Source: an uncultured Mesonia sp.
GTDB taxonomy: Bacteria > Bacteroidota > Bacteroidia > Flavobacteriales > Flavobacteriaceae
NCBI GenBank assembly: GCA_947494545.1
Contig: CANLVH010000001.1
Location: forward strand, 124,001 to 188,000
DNA: 64,000 bases
Direction: 5' to 3'
Both the position numbers and the translations under genes were made by a program. Shown here one piece after another: positions 1-9,124 of the stretch. The notes beneath the pieces were generated by a model that was not told where the DNA came from, searched no databases, and saw only the letters and a program-made list of their open reading frames with translations. Position 1 is the first letter of the stretch, and every line of letters starts with the position of its first letter.

Positions 1-2277
1 TAAAATCTCTAAATCATTGTTGTTTTCTAAATCGTGCAGTTGATTGCTGAGGAAATTTTTAACGTACCGATTGGCAACTTCATAAATAAGCAGATTTTTC
101 CCGGTGTCTACCGGAGCTTGTTTGTAGCTGTTAGCAAATTCTAATTGCACGCGCTCTTTATAGGTTTGAAGCATTTGCTTAACGTGGGCAATACTTAACT
201 TTTGCTTTTCTAACGGTTTAAATAGTTTCTCTAAACTATCGTGAACAATGCTGCCCAAAGTATTATAGGCTACGGTTTCTTCTACTTCTGGACTGTCTTT
301 TATGTTTAAAATATATTGCTTATAAAAATCTAAAGGATTGCGAATGTAAGCGGTCAAGGCCGAAGGAGAAAAACCGGATTTGGCAATAGATTTTATTTTC
401 TGAATAACCTCGGGAGTTTTTTCAATTTCTTTTAAGGATTGTTTTATGGCCGGCACCTGCGGACTAACACTTATATTTTTTACTTCTCTTTCTATTTCTA
501 ACTGGGTTATAAATCTACTTTTCTCACCACCGTTTGTACTATTGTGATCTGAATTATATAATAAAAACACATTTTTGGCTCGTTGCAACAAATGGTAAAA
601 GTGATAGGTGTAAACCGCGTCTTTCTCCTTATAGGTAGGAAGTTTATAAGCTTTCTTTAAATCGTATGGTATAAAAGAATTGGTGCTTTTTCCGGCAGGT
701 AAAATACCTTCGTTAACAGAACTGATTATGACATTTTCAAAATCTAAGACACGGCTTTCTAACATTCCCATAAGTTGTAAGCCACTAAAGGGAGAGCCGC
801 TAAAGTCCAGATTTTCGGTAGTAAGTAAATCGTTATAAACGCGATGTAAAGCGTTAATGTTTGTTAGGCTATTTTTATCTTGAAGTAGATTAATTAATTT
901 ACTGAATAATTTATGAAAGTGAAAAAGATATTCTGTCTCTAACCTAAAGTTTTCTACATCATCTACCCGAAGCGCGAGAGATATTTCTTTTAAAGCGTGT
1001 AGAAAATTAATAGGGTTTTTATCGTATTTTGAGAAACATAGTTTTAGTAAATGGGTGGTTTTGCCCTCGGTTAACTCTAGAAGCTCGTCTAAGCTAATAA
1101 ACACCAAATTTTCTTGCATTATACGCGCACGGGTCTGCCAACCTATGTCTCCAATTTTTTGCATAAAAAACGGATGGTTTATAACTTCTAAAACGTGCTT
1201 GTAATAAATTTTCTTTTGTTGTTCGCGTTGTATATTAAAAAGCACTTCAAAAAAAGAAGCTAAAGGTGTATCTTTTAAAGGCAAGCCCATTGTGATATTT
1301 ACCTTTTCTACATTTTTGGGTAACGAATTTAAGATGGGCAACAACAAAGTTTCATCATTTAAAACAACGGCTGTTTTTTTTAACTCTTCTATAGAAAGCT
1401 TAGAAAGGATATCGCCAATTTTTTTTGCTTGTCCTATATTTTGTGAAACGGCATACGTTTGTATGTTTTTGGGTTGCGAGTAGTTATTAGAGAGTTGTTT
1501 TATGCTTTGTTTGTTTTGTACGTAGTAAGGCCAATTCTTTTTATAGTCTCTCATAAAAAGACCGGCTTGATGGTTATGATTTTCAAAAAAACTTTTATCT
1601 ATATCCCAAAAAACATCACCTTTTTTAGCTGCTAAAACTTTTTGAATAATTTCTTGCTCAGCTTTATTTAAAGCATTAAAACCTAGAAATATATAGTTTT
1701 TATTTGTTGTGCTTAAAAATTTAGCAATTGTTTCTGCTGCTTTACGATATTGCAAACCTTGGTAAGCGGTGCCGGCATCGAGTATTTGTTGAGTAAAGTG
1801 TTTATAATAAACGGGTAGTTGATTCCAAAAGCGTAGATAGTTTTTTATTAAATCTGTTTGGTTACTTTGGGTAGACCAGTGGTTTATTTCCTGTATATCT
1901 GAGAGATAAGAAAAAAACTTTTCGACTTCTATAAGATGCCGGTCTATCTCATTAAAATCGTGTATTAAAGTTTGCGCCCAACCATAAAAAGTTTCAAAAT
2001 CTTCGGTTTCTTTAGGCGGGGTTAATTTTTTATATACTTCGTAGAAGCTGAAAATACTTTGCGTGTTGTCTAACTCAGAAAGTTGCGTGACTTCATTTAA
2101 AAACTCTTCTATACTCCATACCTCTGGGCTAAAAATAGTACCGGAAACTTTTTGCTTTAAATGTTCTTTTAAAGCATTTCCTGCTCTTTTACTAGGTAGG
2201 ATAAAATTGGTTTGGGCAAGGTCTATTTTTTGCTCTGTAATTAAGTGGTCAAGTACTTCTTCTAAAAATGCTTTCAT
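1..2277 (-). CDS. AddB-like PD-(D/E)XK nuclease family protein, 3' end outside the window
   Basis: The frame runs open from an ATG at 2277 to the left edge, giving 759 residues without the C-terminus. The N-terminus reads FILPSKRAGNAL, the usual opening of Bacteroidetes AddB/RexB-like proteins that partner a UvrD-type helicase-nuclease in double-strand break repair. Near residues 630-680 it shows FSPSALTAYIRNPLDFY followed by LGSIVHDSLEKLF, the start of the C-terminal PD-(D/E)XK nuclease; its catalytic residues lie beyond the edge. The likely partner, an AddA-like protein, is at 5074-8214 on the same strand, separated by kbl and ompA. It lies 69 bases downstream of ompA behind a terminator, so it may need its own promoter or readthrough. 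I infer the AddB role from motifs and context. Confidence 0.8.
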   Translation of the reverse strand, partial: MKAFLEEVLDHLITEQKIDLAQTNFILPSKRAGNALKEHLKQKVSGTIFSPEVWSIEEFLNEVTQLSELDNTQSIFSFYEVYKKLTPPKETEDFETFYGWAQTLIHDFNEIDRHLIEVEKFFSYLSDIQEINHWSTQSNQTDLIKNYLRFWNQLPVYYKHFTQQILDAGTAYQGLQYRKAAETIAKFLSTTNKNYIFLGFNALNKAEQEIIQKVLAAKKGDVFWDIDKSFFENHNHQAGLFMRDYKKNWPYYVQNKQSIKQLSNNYSQPKNIQTYAVSQNIGQAKKIGDILSKLSIEELKKTAVVLNDETLLLPILNSLPKNVEKVNITMGLPLKDTPLASFFEVLFNIQREQQKKIYYKHVLEVINHPFFMQKIGDIGWQTRARIMQENLVFISLDELLELTEGKTTHLLKLCFSKYDKNPINFLHALKEISLALRVDDVENFRLETEYLFHFHKLFSKLINLLQDKNSLTNINALHRVYNDLLTTENLDFSGSPFSGLQLMGMLESRVLDFENVIISSVNEGILPAGKSTNSFIPYDLKKAYKLPTYKEKDAVYTYHFYHLLQRAKNVFLLYNSDHNSTNGGEKSRFITQLEIEREVKNISVSPQVPAIKQSLKEIEKTPEVIQKIKSIAKSGFSPSALTAYIRNPLDFYKQYILNIKDSPEVEETVAYNTLGSIVHDSLEKLFKPLEKQKLSIAHVKQMLQTYKERVQLEFANSYKQAPVDTGKNLLIYEVANRYVKNFLSNQLHDLENNNDLEIL

Positions 2278-2290
2278 AACACCTAAAATA

Positions 2291-2320
2291 AAAAAACGCC
2301 CCGAATTAACGGGACGTTTT
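2291..2320 (-). terminator. Intrinsic terminator of ompA
   Basis: An inverted repeat has arms AAAACG/CGTTTT and CCCG/CGGG with one internal mismatch. On the minus strand it is followed by a run of seven T, just downstream of the ompA stop. Confidence 0.75.
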
Positions 2321-2346
2321 CTGAAAAATAGCTTAATCTATTTTTA

Positions 2347-3726
2347 TTACTTGTCGTCTCTGTTTTTCTCTAAAGAAACTTCAACACGACGGTTTTGTTG
2401 TCTACCAGCTGCTGTTTTGTTTGTAGCAATTGGTCTTTCTTCACCATAACCTTCAGAAGTTACTCTGTCAGCATCGATGTTTTGTTCTTTTACTAAGTAA
2501 TCTCTTACAGAAGCAGCTCTTTCTTTAGAAAGCTTCATATTATAAGAATCTCTACCTTGACTATCTGTATGTCCTTCAATATGGAATACAGTGTTAGGAT
2601 ATTCATTCATAATTTCTGCAATAGATTCTAATGCGTCATAAGAATCTTTTCTGATAGTAGATTTATTAAGGTCGAACAAGATAGTTTTAGAATACTCGTT
2701 CAATTCGTTAATAACTTCTACAGTTACTTCAGGACATCCGTTGTTAGCGGCAGTACCGGCAACATCAGGACACTGATCGTCTTTATCTAAAACGCCGTCA
2801 CCATCACGATCTTCGTAAGGACAACCGTTATTTTCTTTCGGTCCAGCTTCATTAGGACAATCGTCATCTTTGTCTGCGATACCATCACCATCAGAATCTG
2901 GGCAACCGTTTAGCATTTTTTCTCCAGCAACAGTTGGGCAGTCATCTTTATGATCTGGTATACCATCACCATCAGAATCTGGACATCCGTTAAACTCAGC
3001 TAATCCTGGTTCGTTAGGACATTCGTCATCTTTATCTGGAATGCCATCACCATCAGAATCCGGGCAACCGTTAAACTCAGCTAAACCTGGAGTATCCGGG
3101 CACTCATCTTCGTCATCATAGATGCCATCGCCATCCGTATCAGTTCCGCCAAAAGCTACTTTAAAGCCGGCAGAATGTTGCCAATGCTTATAACCGTAGT
3201 CTTCAAAAGCGTGCTTATACTTCATTTCTGCATTAAATGCGATGTTGTCTGTTAACCAGAAGTTAATACCTACGTTACCATTTAAGGTACCGGCACCAAT
3301 CTCGTCAACCCAAGTATAACCACCGCCTACACCTAAGTAAGGATCAAACCAACCTTCTTCGTTGATTAGATCTTTAAAGCTGTAATTTACGCCACCATCT
3401 ACGGCATAATAAGTTAAATCGTTTGCGGATGCATCACCAAACTTGTCTATTCGGTTTACACTACCTGCAACTTCTGCAGAAAAGCCAGTTGCAATATATT
3501 TTCCAACTGTTATTTTAGATACAGATGGTAAAATATTCCAGTGGTCGTCTAAGTTGAAAGGTTCGTCTAAAAAATCTCCCCTAGGGAAATCTTCCCCTAC
3601 AGGGTAAAGGTCTACGGCATTAACTCCAATACCGATAACCCATGGATTGTTCTCGTCTTGTGCTTGCATAAATGTGAAGCTCAACATGAACAATGAAGCC
3701 AGTAATAATCTGCTAAGATGTTTCAT
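2347..3726 (-). CDS. OmpA family outer membrane protein with thrombospondin type 3 repeats
   Basis: This 459-residue protein has four parts: a signal peptide (about residues 1-22, ending MQAQ), an eight-stranded-barrel-like region to about 195, five calcium-binding thrombospondin type 3 repeats ([12 protein letters not shown] type, about 196-320), and a C-terminal OmpA peptidoglycan-binding domain. The last contains the motif [19 protein letters not shown] and ends near RRVEVSLEK. Such proteins link the outer membrane to the cell wall in Flavobacteriia. I start at the ATG at 3726 because it directly opens a good signal peptide; an in-frame TTG lies two codons upstream. It has its own strong promoter and a terminator, so it is probably a single-gene unit despite lying between kbl and the AddB-like gene. 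Confidence 0.9.
   Translation of the reverse strand: MKHLSRLLLASLFMLSFTFMQAQDENNPWVIGIGVNAVDLYPVGEDFPRGDFLDEPFNLDDHWNILPSVSKITVGKYIATGFSAEVAGSVNRIDKFGDASANDLTYYAVDGGVNYSFKDLINEEGWFDPYLGVGGGYTWVDEIGAGTLNGNVGINFWLTDNIAFNAEMKYKHAFEDYGYKHWQHSAGFKVAFGGTDTDGDGIYDDEDECPDTPGLAEFNGCPDSDGDGIPDKDDECPNEPGLAEFNGCPDSDGDGIPDHKDDCPTVAGEKMLNGCPDSDGDGIADKDDDCPNEAGPKENNGCPYEDRDGDGVLDKDDQCPDVAGTAANNGCPEVTVEVINELNEYSKTILFDLNKSTIRKDSYDALESIAEIMNEYPNTVFHIEGHTDSQGRDSYNMKLSKERAASVRDYLVKEQNIDADRVTSEGYGEERPIATNKTAAGRQQNRRVEVSLEKNRDDK
2786..3143 (-). repeat. Tandem 81-base repeats encoding thrombospondin type 3 units
   Basis: The block CCATCACCATCAGAATC recurs at 2882, 2963 and 3044, with diverged copies at about 2795 and 3125. 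The 81-base period matches the 27-residue protein unit. The copies at 2963-3125 are almost identical, so copy number could change by recombination. Confidence 0.8.
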
Positions 3727-3760
3727 ATTCAAAAAGTTTAATTTTAAGTGTTAACTTAAG

Positions 3761-3791
3761 CAAAAGTAATCGGTTGTTAAGAATTAACAAA
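3761..3791 (-). promoter_or_regulatory. Promoter of ompA
   Basis: On the minus strand, TTTG (3791-3788) is followed after 19 bases by TACTTTTG (3768-3761). This matches the Bacteroidetes -33/-7 consensus TTTG-N19-TAnnTTTG. Transcription would start near 3755, about 30 bases before the ATG. Confidence 0.7.
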
Positions 3792-3844
3792 GTTTAATAT
3801 AATAAAATTTTCTTAACACCCCTGCTATTGCTTTAGATTTGCGT

Positions 3845-5041
3845 TTAAATAATGTCTAGTTTTTTCCCAACTTTAGTAAATGCAGCAATAGCTTTATCTA
3901 TATGTTCTTTGCTATGCGCAGCAGATAATTGCACGCGAATTCTTGCTTGACCCTTAGGTACTACCGGAAAGAAAAAGCCAATAACATATATTCCTTCTTC
4001 TAGAAGCATGTCTGCCATTTGCTGCGAGAGCTTGGCGTCGTGTAACATTACCGGAACAATAGCAGAGTCTCCATCTATAATTTCAAAGCCGGCATCTTTG
4101 ATTTGGTCTTTAAAATATTTGGTGTTTTCATGTAACTTGTCTCTTAGTTCGTTAGTTTCAGAAAGCATTTCGAAAACTTTTATAGATGCGCCTACAATTG
4201 TTGGAGCTAAAGAGTTTGAAAATAAATAAGGTCTGGATCGCTGGCGCAGTAAATCTATAATTTCTTGCTTTCCGGTAGTATAACCACCCATTGCGCCTCC
4301 TAATGCTTTTCCTAAAGTACCAGTTATAATATCTATACGGTCTAAAACATTTTTTTCTTCTAAGGTACCAATACCGTTGTCTCCAATAAAACCGGTAGCG
4401 TGGCACTCATCTATCATAACCAAAGCATCGTATTGCTCGGCCAAATCACAAATTTCGTCTAACGGAGCCAAAAGACCATCCATAGAAAAAACACCGTCAG
4501 TTACTATAATTTTAAAACGGGCGCCGTTTTTATTTGCTTCTTTTAGTTGCTCTTCCAAATCTTCCATGTCGCCATTTTGATAACGATAACGTGCAGCTTT
4601 ACACAAACGTACCCCGTCTATAATAGAGGCGTGGTTTAGAGAGTCTGAAATAATAGCGTCTTCTTTTGTAAGAAGTGGCTCAAAAATACCTCCATTTGCG
4701 TCAAAAGCGGCTGCGTACAAAATAGTGTCGTCTGTTTTATAAAAGTCTGCTATTTTGCCTTCTAATTCTTTATGGATGTCTTGTGTACCGCAAATAAATC
4801 GCACACTACTCATCCCGAAACCGCGTTCGTCTAAAGTTTTTTTGGCTGCTTCTATCACATCTGGATGTGACGATAGACCTAAATAGTTGTTGGCACAAAA
4901 ATTAATTACTTCTTGCCCGGAGCTAATTTGAATGACAGCGCCTTGTGGCGATGTAATAATGCGCTCTTCTTTATAAAGTCCTTCTTCTTTAATAGACTTT
5001 AATTCTTCTTGTAGATGCTTTTTAATCTTACTACTATACAT
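3845..5041 (-). CDS. kbl: Glycine C-acetyltransferase (2-amino-3-ketobutyrate CoA ligase)
   Basis: This 398-residue PLP enzyme of the alpha-oxoamine synthase family is the usual length for Kbl. It joins glycine and acetyl-CoA, or in reverse cleaves 2-amino-3-oxobutyrate in threonine breakdown. The PLP lysine lies in [17 protein letters not shown], the aspartate that holds PLP in [10 protein letters not shown], and [10 protein letters not shown] is typical of the N-terminus. The close relative BioF (8-amino-7-oxononanoate synthase) is possible, but the length and the sequence around [16 protein letters not shown] favour Kbl. It begins 32 bases after the stop of the AddA-like gene on the same strand and probably shares its transcript. 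No threonine dehydrogenase gene lies nearby. Confidence 0.88.
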   Translation of the reverse strand: MYSSKIKKHLQEELKSIKEEGLYKEERIITSPQGAVIQISSGQEVINFCANNYLGLSSHPDVIEAAKKTLDERGFGMSSVRFICGTQDIHKELEGKIADFYKTDDTILYAAAFDANGGIFEPLLTKEDAIISDSLNHASIIDGVRLCKAARYRYQNGDMEDLEEQLKEANKNGARFKIIVTDGVFSMDGLLAPLDEICDLAEQYDALVMIDECHATGFIGDNGIGTLEEKNVLDRIDIITGTLGKALGGAMGGYTTGKQEIIDLLRQRSRPYLFSNSLAPTIVGASIKVFEMLSETNELRDKLHENTKYFKDQIKDAGFEIIDGDSAIVPVMLHDAKLSQQMADMLLEEGIYVIGFFFPVVPKGQARIRVQLSAAHSKEHIDKAIAAFTKVGKKLDII

Positions 5042-5073
5042 ATCTCTTTATTTACGTGTGTTGCTTTACAAAT

Positions 5074-8000
5074 TTACACATTCTTTACGTTTACATCCTC
5101 ATTTATGTAAACCAATAGTTTTTTCTCTACAATATAACCCATTTCTTCTATTGCTTCTGCATATTGATTTACTTGTTTGGTATGCGCGCCGGAATAACTA
5201 CCGGTTTTATAGTCTATAATGGTAGCCAATTTTGCTTTAATACACAAACGGTCTAGGCGTTTAAACTCTTTTTGATTTAAAATTTCTTTTTCCGTAAAGA
5301 TTTGGTAATCTTTTTTAAAATACTGTTTTAGTTGTGGGTGCAAACTTACTTTTTGAAGCAAATTTAAATACTGCTCGGCTTCTGTTTTTAAAAGAAGTCC
5401 GGTTTGTATAGCATTTTTTACTGCTTTTTCTACATCTTCTTGGAAAGATACAGTTTTTAATAATTCATGAATTAAATTACCTTCTGCAATAGCTTTCTCT
5501 GCATGACTTTCCCATAAAGTACCAGACTTGGTTACTATCTCTAAATTATGTGATGCTGGGGAGCTAGAATTTAATAAATTATCTTCTGAAAGAGTTTGAA
5601 TGTCTTCTTTTTGTAAATTTGCCGTTGGTATTTTGCCAAACTCATAATTGCTTTTATCTTCTTCCCAAACATTCTGTTTTTTTAAGAAATTGATAAAAAT
5701 ACCCGAGAACTTTTCTGTTTTTTCTACTTTGTTTTTACCCAAATCTAACGTAGATAAAATATATAATTGCTGCTCGGCGCGGGTTAAAGTTACATATAAT
5801 AGATTAAGATTATCCAGCTCGGTTTGCTCTAGTACTTCTTTATAGGCTTGTGCAACGCCGGGTTGGTAGTGCAAAAGCTTTTGAGAAGCTCTAATTTGAG
5901 CGGTAGGAAGGCTAAAATCTTCTTCTAAATCTATCCATATTTTCTCTCTACTAGTGTCATTTATTTTTTCATCTGCATACGGGTAAATTACTATAGGAAA
6001 TTCTAAACCTTTAGATTTATGTATAGTTAAAATTTGTACTGCATCTATCGTCTCGGGAGCGCTAATGCTTAAGCTATCTTTTTTGTTCTGCCAGAAATTT
6101 ACAAAGCCTTGTATACCATCTTTGTATTTTTGCGTATACGTATAAATAGTATCTAAGAAAAATTGTAAATAAGCGTTGCTCGTGTTGTGCAAACCAAAAC
6201 TGCGCAAACTATACTCTACCGCATCATAAAGTGGTAAATTGTAAAAATTTTCTATCTCAAAATTTACGCCTATTGTTTTAAGACTTTTAAAAAAATCAGG
6301 TAGCGGCAAGTTTAATTTATCTTGCTGAAATTGAAAATGGTTTAGCGCTTTATCTGTTTGGTTCGAAAATAAAAAATCTAAAACTTCAAAACGAAGATTT
6401 TTATCGTCTGGTTGTAAACTTAGCTGCAACAAGGCGTCTATAAATTGTACTTCGGGCGCATTGTTTAACAACAAGGTTTCAGAAGATATTATGGGAACAT
6501 TTTTTTGGTTAAGGTAATTGGCTATGGCAATACCTTCTTTTTTGTTCCGCACCAAGATACAAATGTCTTTTTTTGCGAAATTTTTTTCTTCTAAGTCTTG
6601 TATAATCTGATAGACTTCTTGCGGAAAAACTTCGTTTTTTTCTTCTACATTCTTGGCTTCTAAAAAACGTAAATTTACATAACCTTGCTCTGCTTGATCT
6701 GTTTTTCCTATTTCTTGACTGGCGTTTTTAAAAAGCTCTTGGTATTCTTCTCTGCTTAAGAATTGAGCGGCGTGCGAAAAGAAAGCATTGTTAAATTCTA
6801 TTATTTGTGGCGCACTTCTAAAATTATACTTTAAGGAAATTTTTTCTTGCAAAACCGAAAAGCTTTTATCTGTCTGGTTGCTTAGTTGCAAAAACTGTTC
6901 TGCTCTTCCGCCACGCCATCGGTAAATAGATTGTTTTACGTCTCCTACCAACATTAAACTACCTTCTAACATTTCTAACTGATGCCCCACTAACGGAATT
7001 AAATTTTGCCATTGCAAAATAGAAGTATCTTGAAACTCGTCTATAAAAAAATGCTTGTACCGCTCGCCCAAACGCTCATAAATAAACGGTGTTGGTTGGC
7101 CTTGTATGTTTTTGCTGATAGTTTGGTTAAATTCTGAAATCAGAACTGCGTTGTATTCTTTCTTTAAAACTTCTAATTCTTCTTGAATAGCCGCTAAAAG
7201 TGATAACGAGCTTGTGTCTTTGGCAATATCTTGTAAAAAGCTATTTTCTATTACCAAGCTTTCGGTTTTTTCAAAAAGTGTTGCTATTTCCGGGCGTATA
7301 GCATCCATTGTTACTTTTATAGCCTCATTTTCTGTTTTTTTATAATGTGGCTCCGTGGCAATATTTTGTTGCCATTTTGCTTTTTTACTGTCTACTGTAG
7401 GAAATTCTTTAGCCAAGATTTTAGAAAAATACTTAGGAATTGAACCTCTGCTAAAATTGCTGGCTTCTAAACCTTTTTGCGCTATTAAATCAAAAAAATC
7501 TTCGGCTAAGTTTACCAAGTTTTTCTGGTTTGCCGAATGTTTATGGTTTATTTCTTTTTTGAAGTTTTCAAAATCTTCCAGCTTTTTATTCCGCAATTTT
7601 AATAGGGCCGGCAAATGGTTTTCGTTTATCAATAACTTAGAAATACCAAACAAATCTTTGCTTACATCCCAACTTTTGTCATCGTCTGTTTTTTCTATAA
7701 CAAAATTAATTAGCGCTCGGGTTATTATCTTGTTTTTCCCGGCTTTTGCAATTACGCGATCTACCGCTTCGGTTAAGATCGTGTCTTGGTCCATCTCTAC
7801 TTCAAAATTGGTAGGTATGTCTAAATCTTTCGCAAATGTGCGTAACAGTCGGTGCGTAAAACCATCTATGGTAGAAACTTCAAAACCTGCATAATTGTGC
7901 AATATTTGCTCTAATATTTTTTTTGATTTTTGCTGAATTTCCTTTGCGCCCAAACCGGTTTGCGTTTGTATTTGCTTAAATAACGGCGATGGTTTTGTTG

Positions 8001-8214
8001 CAGAATTTGTTTCCGCGAAAGCGCGCAAACTATCTATAATTCTGCTTTTCATTTCGGCCACAGCCTTATTCATAAAAGTAATAGCCAATATGTTTTGGTA
8101 GGCATCTAAGCGTTTTTCTGTGAGTAAAATACTCAAGTAACGGCTAACCAAGGTGAAGGTTTTTCCGGAGCCGGCCGAGGCATCGTAAATTTTAAAAGGA
8201 GAGTTTTGCTGCAA
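5074..8214 (-). CDS. AddA-like UvrD/RecB helicase-nuclease
   Basis: This 1046-residue superfamily 1 helicase has Walker A at residues 12-19 (ASAGSGKT), Walker B in IDEFQDTS, GDVKQSIYRWRGG (motif III/IV region), a motif V-like TIHKSKGLEFP and motif VI in LLYVTLTRAEQQLY. The C-terminus carries a PD-(D/E)XK nuclease with RLDRL near 986 and IDYKTG at 1000-1005. This is the AddA architecture, and with the AddB-like protein at 1-2277 it would process double-strand ends for recombination. No ATG lies near the N-terminus: TTG at 8214 is the most plausible start, because family members place the Walker A motif about 10 residues from the N-terminus. It is divergent from the superoxide dismutase gene. 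A CTTTACGGAA copy (5290) and a TTCCGCGAAAGC copy (8011) lie inside it. Confidence 0.88.
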   Translation of the reverse strand: MQQNSPFKIYDASAGSGKTFTLVSRYLSILLTEKRLDAYQNILAITFMNKAVAEMKSRIIDSLRAFAETNSATKPSPLFKQIQTQTGLGAKEIQQKSKKILEQILHNYAGFEVSTIDGFTHRLLRTFAKDLDIPTNFEVEMDQDTILTEAVDRVIAKAGKNKIITRALINFVIEKTDDDKSWDVSKDLFGISKLLINENHLPALLKLRNKKLEDFENFKKEINHKHSANQKNLVNLAEDFFDLIAQKGLEASNFSRGSIPKYFSKILAKEFPTVDSKKAKWQQNIATEPHYKKTENEAIKVTMDAIRPEIATLFEKTESLVIENSFLQDIAKDTSSLSLLAAIQEELEVLKKEYNAVLISEFNQTISKNIQGQPTPFIYERLGERYKHFFIDEFQDTSILQWQNLIPLVGHQLEMLEGSLMLVGDVKQSIYRWRGGRAEQFLQLSNQTDKSFSVLQEKISLKYNFRSAPQIIEFNNAFFSHAAQFLSREEYQELFKNASQEIGKTDQAEQGYVNLRFLEAKNVEEKNEVFPQEVYQIIQDLEEKNFAKKDICILVRNKKEGIAIANYLNQKNVPIISSETLLLNNAPEVQFIDALLQLSLQPDDKNLRFEVLDFLFSNQTDKALNHFQFQQDKLNLPLPDFFKSLKTIGVNFEIENFYNLPLYDAVEYSLRSFGLHNTSNAYLQFFLDTIYTYTQKYKDGIQGFVNFWQNKKDSLSISAPETIDAVQILTIHKSKGLEFPIVIYPYADEKINDTSREKIWIDLEEDFSLPTAQIRASQKLLHYQPGVAQAYKEVLEQTELDNLNLLYVTLTRAEQQLYILSTLDLGKNKVEKTEKFSGIFINFLKKQNVWEEDKSNYEFGKIPTANLQKEDIQTLSEDNLLNSSSPASHNLEIVTKSGTLWESHAEKAIAEGNLIHELLKTVSFQEDVEKAVKNAIQTGLLLKTEAEQYLNLLQKVSLHPQLKQYFKKDYQIFTEKEILNQKEFKRLDRLCIKAKLATIIDYKTGSYSGAHTKQVNQYAEAIEEMGYIVEKKLLVYINEDVNVKNV

Positions 8215-8351
8215 GATGATTTTTGGTTTAAAAATAAGAACTGCAAATGGTAATCAAAAATTTTATTCGGGTTGACGCCTAATTTGTAATTAAATTTTAA
8301 AAATACGTTGCTTAGCCCTTATTTTTAGGTAATTTATAACATTTTAAAAAC

Positions 8352-8380
8352 TTGAATGTAGCAGATAATAGTTAATTTTG
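8352..8380 (+). promoter_or_regulatory. Promoter of superoxide dismutase gene
   Basis: TTG (8352-8354) is followed after 18 bases by TAATTTTG (8373-8380), a match to the Bacteroidetes -33/-7 promoter. The start codon lies 36 bases further on. Confidence 0.6.
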
Positions 8381-8416
8381 AGAGAAACTAAAGTTTAACA
8401 ATAAAAAATTTAAATT

Positions 8417-9025
8417 ATGGCTTTTGAACAACCAAAACTGCCTTATGCATACGATGCATTAGAACCTAATATAGATGCAGAAACCATGAAAATCCATTAC
8501 GGGAAACATCATGCAGGTTATACCAAAAAATTAAATAATGCAATAGAAGGAAGTGACCTTGAAAACAAGTCTATAGAAGAAATTCTTAAAGGCTTAGATA
8601 TGTCTAAAAAAGCGGTTAGAAATAACGGCGGCGGTTACTATAACCACAATTTATTTTGGGAAGTAATGTCTCCTAACGGTGGTGGTAAGCCAAGCGGAGA
8701 TTTAGCGAAAGCAATAGACGACGCTTACGGTTCTTTTGATAAATTTAAAGAAGAATTTTCTAACGCTGCAGCAGGACAGTTTGGTTCTGGTTGGGCTTGG
8801 CTTTGCGTGCACAAGGGCGGCAAAGTAGAAGTTTGCTCTACCCCAAACCAAGACAACCCATTAATGCCAGATACCGGTTGCGGTGGGCATCCAATCTTAG
8901 GTTTAGATGTTTGGGAACACGCCTATTATTTAAAATACCAAAACAAACGTCCTGAGTATATAGATGCGTTTTTTAACGTAATAAACTGGGATAAAGTTAC
9001 CGAAAAATATAACGAGGCTAAGTAA
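8417..9025 (+). CDS. Fe/Mn superoxide dismutase
   Basis: This 202-residue cytosolic enzyme converts superoxide to hydrogen peroxide and oxygen. The four metal ligands are visible: His27 (in HYGKHHAGY), His77 (in YYNHNLFW), Asp164 and His168 (in DVWEHAYY). QFGSGWAWL is also typical. Iron and manganese forms cannot be told apart safely from sequence alone. It is a single-gene unit with its own promoter and terminator, divergent from the AddA-like gene. Confidence 0.95.
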   Translation: MAFEQPKLPYAYDALEPNIDAETMKIHYGKHHAGYTKKLNNAIEGSDLENKSIEEILKGLDMSKKAVRNNGGGYYNHNLFWEVMSPNGGGKPSGDLAKAIDDAYGSFDKFKEEFSNAAAGQFGSGWAWLCVHKGGKVEVCSTPNQDNPLMPDTGCGGHPILGLDVWEHAYYLKYQNKRPEYIDAFFNVINWDKVTEKYNEAK

Positions 9026-9043
9026 ATTTTAGTCCATTTTTAG

Positions 9044-9124
9044 AAACTGCCTAAAAAGTATAAGTTGTTGCTTTTCGCTTTACGCGGAAGTTTTACAAAA
9101 GAATACTACTTAGGCAGTTTTTTT
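9044..9124 (+). terminator. Terminator after superoxide dismutase gene
   Basis: Perfect 11-base arms AAACTGCCTAA (9044-9054) and TTAGGCAGTTT (9110-9120) are followed by a T-rich run that overlaps the end of the convergent kinase gene. The 55-base loop contains GCTTTACGCGGAAG (9077-9090), a repeat seen again at 32726. Confidence 0.7.

Noticed and set aside
2786..3143. Evenly spaced repeats considered as a CRISPR array
   Set aside because: The repeats are in frame, encode calcium-binding protein units and have no unique spacers.
7355..7894. 179-residue plus-strand frame
   Set aside because: It is antisense to the AddA-like gene, matches no family and has no promoter or start context.
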